This document shows, in pieces, positions 32,737 to 39,941 of a stretch of DNA of 64,000 bases (positions within the stretch are counted from its first letter, which is position 1; every line of letters begins with the position of its first letter). The stretch lies in the NCBI GenBank assembly GCA_039923855.1, contig JBDTBW010000014.1, positions 31,763-95,762 of the forward strand, written 5' to 3'. A program made the translations under genes and the position numbers. The notes under the pieces are model-generated. The model saw only the letters and a program-made list of their open reading frames with translations, was not told the DNA's origin and ran no database searches. This DNA is from 66-474 sp039923855 (GTDB lineage Bacteria; Pseudomonadota; Gammaproteobacteria; Xanthomonadales; Rhodanobacteraceae).

Positions 32737-34313
32737 CCGGAAAATGGCGGCATATCCAATGCCGTGCGCAAAGGATCGAGCAGCGCGCCGTAACCGGGGG
32801 CGCGCGCAGTATCGGGGCGCAACGGTTGGCGCACTTGTGTCGCGCTAGGTGAGAACACGTTTCGTTTGTTTTGATAAAAGCGCAGGCAAGCCCCTTCGAA
32901 TGGCAGCTCACAAAACTCAAGCAATCCGCGGATGCTTGTCTCCGGATCGGCGATCAGGTCCTCATAGATGTGCTCATGCACATGCGAAGAATGCTCTGCG
33001 CGCCAGTAATGGATGCTGCGATCGAAGTCGCGCCAATATGCTGCGAGATCATCAAAAGTGCGTGTGTATTCGTTGCTGGCCAGATGCTGACGGTAACAGG
33101 CGAAACAGGTTTCCAGCGGATCGCGGCGGCAGCAGATGATTTTTGCTGCGGGAAGCATTGCCCGGATAGCGCCGATGTACATCCAGTTGCTCGGCAATTT
33201 GTCGACAAACATGGGTCGCTGGCTGCGCCAACGGGCAGTTCTTTGCAGGTAACGCTCGCCAAGATGTTGCCAATCTTCGGCGTGCATTTTGTCAACCCAA
33301 AGCGGAAACGGCACGAGGCGTTGATAAGATTCCTCCGTCAATGTCAATGGCAGATCAGGTAGCTCGCCCGCGCCTTGCACGCTGGAATGCGAAGTCAGAA
33401 TCTGCTCCACCAACGTCGAGCCTGAACGCGGCAGGCTGACGACGAATATCGCATCGTGACCAAGGTTTGCGTCAGGTGAATGCCGCGGTGGCGGATTGAA
33501 CGAGTCGAGAAGGCCGGTGACAACAGCGGAAAATCCCTGCGCGTTCCATGTCTTTCTACGGCGCGCAATTGCGTTGGCTTGCGCAAGCGCGGTCAGCGAT
33601 TCGCTATAGCGACATTCGTCGTCCAGCCCCTTGGCCAACGCAAATCCGAGTGCGATCAGATCGTCATCGCCCGCGCGCGGATCCCGCAAGGCACGACGGA
33701 TATGTTCGATGTCGCTGACGGCCAAGCGCAGGGATTTGAGGTCGGCCAACCCCAACCACGCGACTCCCGCCCACGGTCGTTCTGCGATCACGCGACGGTA
33801 TTCGGTCTCGGCCTCTTCTATGCGATTCTCGGCCCGCAGCATGTCGCCCAGCAGGGATCGTGCGTCCATATGTCTCGGATTGATCGCTACCGCTCGTTGC
33901 AGAGCATCGATGGCTTCGGCGCGTCGCACGCAATGCGTCAGCATCACGCCGAGGTTGTACCAGGCGTCCGCGAGGGTGGGTTGCAACTCGCAGGCACGTT
34001 TCAGCGCGGTGATTGCGCCGTCGAGATCGTTGCCAGTCCCGAGAATGCTGCCAAGTGTGTTGTGGTACAGAGGGTCATCCGGCCGCTGTGCGAGTGCGCG
34101 CCGCATCGTCGCAACAGCGGCGGCATAATCGCCACGAAGATTCAGAATGCTGGCATGCAGGCGCAAGATTTCCGGATGATCCGGATTGGACGCCAGCGCT
34201 GGAATGAGTTGCGCAGTGGCCGCATCGGCCCGGCCCGCTTCAAGCGCTTGTGCAGCCGCCACAACGTTTTGAATCGTGGCCGGACTCAAGCCCTGCAATC
34301 GCGGCGTCACCAT
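32733..34313 (-). CDS. TPR-sulfotransferase
   Basis: The 526-residue protein is the third sulfotransferase of the cluster. Its TPR region spans residues ~5-220 and the PAPS loop is VVSLPRSGSTLVEQILTSH near 289-307, with IICCRRDPLETCFACYRQHL as the second binding site. ATG 34313 has GGAGAG four bases before it and is preferred to an in-frame TTG at 34352. It is coupled by ATGA overlap to the next sulfotransferase gene. Confidence 0.9.
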   Translation of the reverse strand: MVTPRLQGLSPATIQNVVAAAQALEAGRADAATAQLIPALASNPDHPEILRLHASILNLRGDYAAAVATMRRALAQRPDDPLYHNTLGSILGTGNDLDGAITALKRACELQPTLADAWYNLGVMLTHCVRRAEAIDALQRAVAINPRHMDARSLLGDMLRAENRIEEAETEYRRVIAERPWAGVAWLGLADLKSLRLAVSDIEHIRRALRDPRAGDDDLIALGFALAKGLDDECRYSESLTALAQANAIARRRKTWNAQGFSAVVTGLLDSFNPPPRHSPDANLGHDAIFVVSLPRSGSTLVEQILTSHSSVQGAGELPDLPLTLTEESYQRLVPFPLWVDKMHAEDWQHLGERYLQRTARWRSQRPMFVDKLPSNWMYIGAIRAMLPAAKIICCRRDPLETCFACYRQHLASNEYTRTFDDLAAYWRDFDRSIHYWRAEHSSHVHEHIYEDLIADPETSIRGLLEFCELPFEGACLRFYQNKRNVFSPSATQVRQPLRPDTARAPGYGALLDPLRTALDMPPFSG

Positions 34314-34460
34314 TAATCTCTCCGAACGTTTTGCTTTCTGATTTAAATGCAAAGCGATTGTGTCATGGTTGCTGAAATCCGGGCACAGCCACCGCTAACC
34401 AAAAGGGCCGATGAGATGCACCTGCTTGGCGCCGGGAGCACCCAAAACTCAACAGCTTGG

Positions 34461-35087
34461 TCAGAACAACAAATAAGTGGAAATAATGTATTTGTCGTTG
34501 GAGCGGGGCGGCAAACCAGCATGCTGGAACATCCAGTACGGCGGAAACATGAGCAGTCGCCCCGCCCGCGCCTGGATGCGCAGGCCGAGATCGCAAAACT
34601 CCGTCTCACCTCCATCCTGCACGTCGTTGAGGTACCAGATGAATACCATATAACGATTCGAACTGTAGTCGAGCGCATCGAAATGCGGCTGGAACTGATC
34701 GCTTGCTTCTGCCGAGTAGCGCTTGATGCGAAAATTTTCCAGGCGGGATCGCAGTGGAACCGGGATCGTCAGCGCGACCTGTTCGTTATACACGGCGAGA
34801 TAATGCAATGCCCGTTCGCGGAAGTATGCATCGAAGGAGGGATCGGCCAGTTTGGTCACATTGAGTTCGGTCCACGCGCTTTTCCCGAGCTGGGCCATGA
34901 CGCCGCGAGCGCTGCGGGTGTGAAAGCGTGAAAGATGATCGAAGGATTCGATCATGCGCTGACAGAAATCGACTTCCAGTGCGTTATCGAAGCACTGCAC
35001 AAAACGGGCAAGATCGCGTGTTGCCGGCCGCCGGTCCTTGGCTGCATCCGTGGCCGAAGGCTCAGGCAAGGTCTTGCAACCGTGCAT
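34461..35087 (-). CDS. Prolyl-4-hydroxylase-like Fe(II)/2-oxoglutarate oxygenase (paralogue)
   Basis: The 208-residue enzyme has His135 and Asp137 in QPHFDALDY, His189 in FQHAGLPP and Lys199 in DKYIISTY; all expected ligands are present. It resembles the 30551-31168 protein over its whole length. The ATG at 35087 overlaps the end of the AspH-like gene by 26 bases, and 147 bases separate it from the next sulfotransferase gene. The repeated pairing of one such oxygenase with TPR-sulfotransferases suggests a duplicated functional unit. Confidence 0.88.
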   Translation of the reverse strand: MHGCKTLPEPSATDAAKDRRPATRDLARFVQCFDNALEVDFCQRMIESFDHLSRFHTRSARGVMAQLGKSAWTELNVTKLADPSFDAYFRERALHYLAVYNEQVALTIPVPLRSRLENFRIKRYSAEASDQFQPHFDALDYSSNRYMVFIWYLNDVQDGGETEFCDLGLRIQARAGRLLMFPPYWMFQHAGLPPRSNDKYIISTYLLF

Positions 35088-36381
35088 CGAAATCCAGGAC
35101 CGCGAGAGTCAAGGCTGTCAAGGCGTCTCGTTCCTGCGGCGAAATGTCCGGGTGCCAGACATCGAAGATCAAGGCAAGCGCTTGCCCATCGCTTGCGGCA
35201 GCGTATTCGTACTCGAAACTCGGGTCGAATATAAAGGACTCGCCCGCCCTCAATTCGCGTGACTCCCCGCCCACGGTGACTTGCAAAGGTGCGCTACCGG
35301 AAAAAGCAACAACGATGCTGCAAAAAGCATTGGTGCGACCGCGGCGTGGGGTTGAGCGGGCACCCGATTGCAGCGCGATGATGACGGCGTCGGGGCCGTA
35401 GCCGGGGATATGTATCAGCGGTGTCGAGTCGATTGACGCGAGCAAGTGGGGAGCGTGACGACGAACTGTGTCGTGCAATAAACCGCGCTGGTACAAAAAG
35501 ACATATTGCTCCTTTGCCCGCAGTGCGTTGGCGCTGTCGTTCGCGGTCATCGCTTCCAGGCTGAAAAGCGACGGTCCGGAAGGGCCCTCGCTGGCGGACA
35601 GACAGGAAAGCGCTTCCTTGTCCTGCAACGACATGCGTGCAGCGCAATCATCCAGCCAATCGAAAGACTGGGGGTCGTGAAAACATGTTGCGCCCAGTTC
35701 GGGGAGATAGAGAAATGTCGGCCGCTGACGCAGATCGGCTGGCGGTTCGGTTCGGTCGAGCAGATAAGTCGCCAAGGCGGCATCGACACGGCCCATACGC
35801 ACCGCATTGATGCCGCGGCGAAAAGGCGCCAGCGGGGCTTCGAACAGATTGCGTCTGCCAGTCGCCACGTATTGCATCGCATGCTGCACGAGACGGTGCA
35901 GACCAGGTTCGGTGGTTTGATCGCTCAGCCATTGCCCGGTTGACTGCGCATCGAGAATGGCGCGGAAGTAATGCAGTAGCGCGGCTTCCGGTCGATCATC
36001 CAATTCGAACACGTTGGCGAGCAGCAGACGCGCCGTCGTATTGCGGCCTTGGGTCAGCTCCAAGGCGCGAATGAGTACATAACGCGCCTCATCCATGCGG
36101 TCTCCACTACGATAGGCAACCCCCAATTCCAGCAACACCCCTATGTCGTTGCGGTCGGCTTGGGCGGCGCGGCTGAGCAAGGCCACCGCTTCGCCCGGAT
36201 CGCCGCGCGAAAGCGCGGCATTGGCAAGAAACCGCAGTGCTTCGACCTGATCGGGCTCGACAGCGGCAACGTTGCGGTAAGCCTGCTCGGCCTCGACCAG
36301 ACGGCCTTGTTTAAGGTGCGTACGCGCGGCTCCGAGCTCGCGATTTGTCGATTCGAAAGAGAAAGAAGTATCCGAGGGCAT
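35062..36381 (-). CDS. TPR protein with a degenerate aspartyl/asparaginyl beta-hydroxylase-like domain
   Basis: The 439-residue protein has TPR repeats at residues ~10-150. Residues ~300-425 align with the AspH/LpxO fold: an RRGRTN segment (346-351), VTVGGESRELRAGESFIFDPSFE (368-390) and IFDVWHPDISPQER (405-418). The two iron-binding histidines of the family are lost: the HxGxTN His is Arg346 and the SFEHE His is Tyr391. The Arg expected before the FDVWHP strand is also missing. Folding signals are kept, so it is probably a non-catalytic binding or scaffold protein. It overlaps the oxygenase gene by 26 bases and is the first gene of this minus-strand run. Confidence 0.82.
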   Translation of the reverse strand: MPSDTSFSFESTNRELGAARTHLKQGRLVEAEQAYRNVAAVEPDQVEALRFLANAALSRGDPGEAVALLSRAAQADRNDIGVLLELGVAYRSGDRMDEARYVLIRALELTQGRNTTARLLLANVFELDDRPEAALLHYFRAILDAQSTGQWLSDQTTEPGLHRLVQHAMQYVATGRRNLFEAPLAPFRRGINAVRMGRVDAALATYLLDRTEPPADLRQRPTFLYLPELGATCFHDPQSFDWLDDCAARMSLQDKEALSCLSASEGPSGPSLFSLEAMTANDSANALRAKEQYVFLYQRGLLHDTVRRHAPHLLASIDSTPLIHIPGYGPDAVIIALQSGARSTPRRGRTNAFCSIVVAFSGSAPLQVTVGGESRELRAGESFIFDPSFEYEYAAASDGQALALIFDVWHPDISPQERDALTALTLAVLDFDARLQDLA

Positions 36382-36421
36382 GGTGGCGCAGGAATGAGTG
36401 GGTGAAAGAGTCGGCGATCCT

Positions 36422-38206
36422 TCAAGACGCCGCCGCTTTGCGCGCCGGAACAGACTCAGTACCCAGCGCGGCCGCCACGCGCTGCTGTTCGTCCTTCAAT
36501 GCCTGCGGCATGCGCGCATCGTAACCATCGAGATATTCGCCGATCGCCGCGAGTTCGCCTTTCCAACCCTCGACATCGATGTCGAGCAGGGTGTCCAGCG
36601 CGCCGTCGGTCAGGCGCAATCCCTCGACATCCAGATTTTCCTTCCTCGGCAACAATCCGATCGGGGTTTCCACGGCGTCCACTTCGCCCGCAATGCGCTG
36701 CAACATCCACTCCAGCACGCGCAGATTGTCGCCGAAGCCGGGCCACAGGAACTTGCCGTCCTTGTTCTTGCGAAACCAGTTGACGTGAAAGATCTTCGGC
36801 AGCTTGGCGTCAGGCTGATCGAACGACAGCCAGTGCGCGAAATAATCGCCGTAGTTGTAACCGCAGAAAGGTTTCATCGCCATCGGGTCGCGACGCACCA
36901 CGCCGACCTGGCCGGCCGCTGCGGCGGTGGTTTCGGACGCCATCGACGCGCCGACCAGTACGCCGTGGCTCCAGTCGCGCGCCTCGAACACCAGCGGGAT
37001 GAGCGATTCGCGGCGACCGCCGAACACGATCGCGTCGATCGGCACGCCGTCCGGGTTCTCCGCCTCCGGCGACCAACTCGGGCATTGCGTGGCGCGCACG
37101 GTGAAGCGCGAATTGGGATGCGCGGCGGGGCCATTTGCAGGATCAAAGTCCCGGCCCTGCCAATCCTTGACCGGCTTGCGGTCGTCCAGACCTTCCCACC
37201 ACGGCTCGTTGTCGGCGGTGACTGCGACGTTGGTGAACAACGCGTCGTGGTTCAACATCGTCAGTGCGTTCGGATTGGTTTTGGAAGACGTGCCTGGCGC
37301 CACGCCGAAATAACCCGCCTCCGGATTGATCGCATAAAGGCGTCCGTCCTTGCCGGGCGTCATCCAGCAAATGTCGTCGCCGACCGTCCACACTTTCCAG
37401 CCGTCACGGGCAAAACCTTCCGGCGGAATCAACATCGCCAGATTGGTCTTGCCGCACGCCGACGGAAACGCCGCGGCGATGTATTTGATTTCGCCCCGCG
37501 GATTCTGGACACCGACGATCAACATGTGTTCGGCTAGCCAGCCTTCGCTGCGCGCCTGCCACGAGGCGATCCGCAGCGCATGACACTTCTTGCCGAGCAA
37601 CGCGTTGCCGCCGTAACCCGAGCCATAGGACTTGATCGAGAGTTCTTCCGGAAAATGCATGATCCAGCGGCGCTCGGGATCGAGCGTGCCGGTCGAATGC
37701 TGACCCTTGACGAAGCGCCCCTCGCGTTCGACGCGTTCCAATGCAGCGGTGCCCATGCGGGTCATGATGCGCATGTTGGCGACCACATACGGCGAATCGG
37801 TGATCTCCACGCCGCAGCGCGAAATCGGCGAACCCAGGGGGCCCATGCAATAGGGCACCACGTACATTGTGCGGCCCTTCATGCAGTCGGCGAACAGCGC
37901 GTCGATTTTGGCGTGCGCCTGTGTCGGAGCCATCCATTGATTGTTGGGACCGGCATCGTCCTGGTTTTTGGTGCAGATCAGCGTGAGCTTCTCGACCCGC
38001 GCGACGTCTTTCGGGTCGGAGCGGTGCAGATAGCAGCCCGGATGCGTGTGCTGGTTGAGTTCGATCAGATCGCCGGTTTGCAGCATCGATTCGGTCAGGG
38101 CCTTGGTCTCGGCTTCCGAACCATCGCACCAGTGGATGCGATCAGGCTGGGTGAGCTTGGCGACCTCGTCCACCCACCGGTTCAGCGCTTCCAGCTTGCT
38201 TGCCAT
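36422..38206 (-). CDS. pckG: Phosphoenolpyruvate carboxykinase (GTP)
   Basis: This 594-residue enzyme converts oxaloacetate and GTP to phosphoenolpyruvate, the entry step of gluconeogenesis. Diagnostic motifs are the catalytic-Cys P-loop AAFPSACGKTNLAMLIPP near residue 243-260, YGSGYGGNALLGKKCHALRI, and MKPFCGYNYGDYFAHWLS. It is the GTP-type enzyme rather than the ATP-type PckA. It starts at ATG 38206. The cluster upstream (36381) reads toward the other side and is separated by 40 bases from its stop, so it is not part of that unit. Confidence 0.97.
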   Translation of the reverse strand: MASKLEALNRWVDEVAKLTQPDRIHWCDGSEAETKALTESMLQTGDLIELNQHTHPGCYLHRSDPKDVARVEKLTLICTKNQDDAGPNNQWMAPTQAHAKIDALFADCMKGRTMYVVPYCMGPLGSPISRCGVEITDSPYVVANMRIMTRMGTAALERVEREGRFVKGQHSTGTLDPERRWIMHFPEELSIKSYGSGYGGNALLGKKCHALRIASWQARSEGWLAEHMLIVGVQNPRGEIKYIAAAFPSACGKTNLAMLIPPEGFARDGWKVWTVGDDICWMTPGKDGRLYAINPEAGYFGVAPGTSSKTNPNALTMLNHDALFTNVAVTADNEPWWEGLDDRKPVKDWQGRDFDPANGPAAHPNSRFTVRATQCPSWSPEAENPDGVPIDAIVFGGRRESLIPLVFEARDWSHGVLVGASMASETTAAAAGQVGVVRRDPMAMKPFCGYNYGDYFAHWLSFDQPDAKLPKIFHVNWFRKNKDGKFLWPGFGDNLRVLEWMLQRIAGEVDAVETPIGLLPRKENLDVEGLRLTDGALDTLLDIDVEGWKGELAAIGEYLDGYDARMPQALKDEQQRVAAALGTESVPARKAAAS

Positions 38207-38289
38207 GAAAGTCCTCAGGCCACCGGCACGTCAGGAGGAAAGGCATGACGGTAGCCCCGCGCGGGCGGGTTTGCAACAAAAGCGCACGT

Positions 38290-38868
38290 TCAGACCGGCA
38301 CCAGCGTCGCGATTACATGCTCCACATAGGCATCGAACTCATCCTGCGAAAGGCGGGGCAGATCCAGCGTCAGGTTCAACTGCAGGAATCCGACGTAGGC
38401 CGCATAGGCCAGGCGCGCGCGGTTCAACGCCTCAGCGCGCTCCAGACCGCTCTGGCGATAGGCAATGCTCAAGAAATCGATGCGCCGCTGCGACACCCGG
38501 CTCATCAGTGGGCGTACCTGCGGATGATCCAGCGCCTGCAATAGCGCGGCGTAGATCCGGTGCGGCTGCACTTCGCGCGCGACCCAGTGGAACAGTTCAC
38601 GCAGGCGCGCGCGCGGTTTGTCGTGACTGCCGACGCGAGTCATGAGATGCCGCTCGTCGTGGGCTTCCCAGCGTTCCAGTGCCGCTTCAAGCAGGGACTC
38701 GCGGGTGCGGAAATGCCAGTAGAAACTGCCCTTGGTGACGCCCAGCCGGCGCGCCAGCGCCTCTACCGCCAGCGCATCGACACCTTCCTCGGCGATCATC
38801 TCCAGTGCACCGAGTTCCCAATCCTCGGCGGACAGGCGGTTGCGTTCCTTGGTTGGGGCTGGGGTCAT
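38290..38868 (-). CDS. TetR-family transcriptional regulator
   Basis: The 192-residue regulator has a TetR helix-turn-helix at about residues 15-60 (ALEMIAEEGVDALAVEALAR, RLGVTKGSFYWHFRTRESLL) and a helical ligand domain. ATG 38868 (MTPAPTKERN) is preferred over a longer frame from 38964, which has no family similarity. It is divergent from an alpha/beta hydrolase gene whose start codon lies in a palindrome, suggesting that it represses that gene. Confidence 0.92.
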   Translation of the reverse strand: MTPAPTKERNRLSAEDWELGALEMIAEEGVDALAVEALARRLGVTKGSFYWHFRTRESLLEAALERWEAHDERHLMTRVGSHDKPRARLRELFHWVAREVQPHRIYAALLQALDHPQVRPLMSRVSQRRIDFLSIAYRQSGLERAEALNRARLAYAAYVGFLQLNLTLDLPRLSQDEFDAYVEHVIATLVPV

Positions 38869-38918
38869 GGGGCGATGGTAGCCGCTTCCCGTGGCCATTG
38901 ACTTGGGTGTGCGACAAG

Positions 38919-38938
38919 ACCATACTTTAGCGTATGGT
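38919..38938. promoter_or_regulatory. Candidate TetR operator
   Basis: ACCATAC-TTTAGC-GTATGGT is a perfect 7-bp inverted repeat. It overlaps the ATG (38934) of the hydrolase and lies about 50 bases from the regulator start. A bound repressor would block initiation of the hydrolase transcript, which would be leaderless or nearly so if translation starts here. Confidence 0.6.
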
Positions 38939-39803
38939 AGCGATTCCGCAAGCGATTTCTTCATCGTCCACGGTGCGACAGGTGCGCGCGGCCGGCAGCG
39001 TGGCGCTGACGGTTGAAATTCGAGGCGAGCCGGAAGCGCCGGCGATCCTGTTCGCGCATGGTTTCGGCCAGACCCGTCACGCTTGGACGCGCAGCGCGCA
39101 ACGCTTGGCCGATGACGGCTGGCAGACGATCACTTTCGATGCCCGCGGGCATGGGACCAGCGGGCGTGTCGCCGACGGCGGCTATCACCTGCAGCAATTC
39201 CTCGACGACTTGCTTGGCGTGGCGCGCGCGCTGCCGCAACCGCCGGTGCTGGTCGGCGCCTCGATGGGCGGCCTGCTCGGCTTGGCCTTGGCCGGCGAGA
39301 TCGCGCCGCCGCCATTCCGTGCGTTGGTGCTGGCCGATATCACCCCGCGCTGGGAATCCGCGGGCGTCGTGCGCATGCTCGGCTTCATGCGCGCGCATCC
39401 GGATGGCTTTGCCGGTTTCGACGAAGGATCGAACGCGATCGCCGCCTATCTCCCGCACCGTTCGCGGCGCAAGAGTGAAGACGAACTCACATCGTTGCTG
39501 CGTCGCTGCGACGACGGCCGTTTGCGCTGGCATTGGGATCCGGCATTGCTGGACACCATCGCGGCGGAAGCCGAGCGTTATCAGCCGCGTCTGCTGGCCG
39601 CCGCGCGCCGCGTCACCATTCCCACGCTGCTGTTATCCGGTGGCCGCAGCGATGTGGTGTCGCGCGATACTGTTAGCGAATTTCTGGTGTTGCTGCCGCA
39701 TGCGCGTCACGTCGAACTGCCGCAGGCGACGCACATGCTTGCGGGTGACGCCAACGAGGCGTTTACCGATGAGATCGGGAAGTTTGTCGTAGCGTTACCA
39801 TGA
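38934..39803 (+). CDS. Alpha/beta-fold hydrolase
   Basis: The 289-residue hydrolase has oxyanion motif HGFGQTRHAW, nucleophile Ser110 in GASMGG, an acidic residue in the LLSGGRSDVV segment and the catalytic His in QATHMLAGD. These enzymes cleave esters, lactones or acyl-CoA-like bonds; the substrate is unknown. It is controlled, by inference, by the divergent TetR gene. It may be linked to the fatty acid genes that follow, but a 138-base repeat-filled gap separates them. Confidence 0.88.
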   Translation: MVAIPQAISSSSTVRQVRAAGSVALTVEIRGEPEAPAILFAHGFGQTRHAWTRSAQRLADDGWQTITFDARGHGTSGRVADGGYHLQQFLDDLLGVARALPQPPVLVGASMGGLLGLALAGEIAPPPFRALVLADITPRWESAGVVRMLGFMRAHPDGFAGFDEGSNAIAAYLPHRSRRKSEDELTSLLRRCDDGRLRWHWDPALLDTIAAEAERYQPRLLAAARRVTIPTLLLSGGRSDVVSRDTVSEFLVLLPHARHVELPQATHMLAGDANEAFTDEIGKFVVALP

Positions 39804-39808
39804 GTTTT

Positions 39809-39921
39809 CCCCTCTCCCTTCGGGAGAGGGTGGCGCGAAGCGCCGGGTGAGGGTCCGGCGACACGCAGCGGTGGCGGGTACCGAACCCTCACCCCAACCC
39901 CTCTCCCGGCGGGAGAGGGGC
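39809..39921. repeat. Palindromic intergenic repeat (CTCCC/GGGAG family), copy 2
   Basis: Left unit CCCCTCTCCC-TT-CGGGAGAGGG with GGGTGAGGGTCC is answered by right unit ACCCTCACCCC and CCTCTCCCGGCGGGAGAGGG. This makes a long nested hairpin between the hydrolase stop and fadE. Confidence 0.8.
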
Positions 39922-39941
39922 TTACTCACCAGAGGTGAAGC

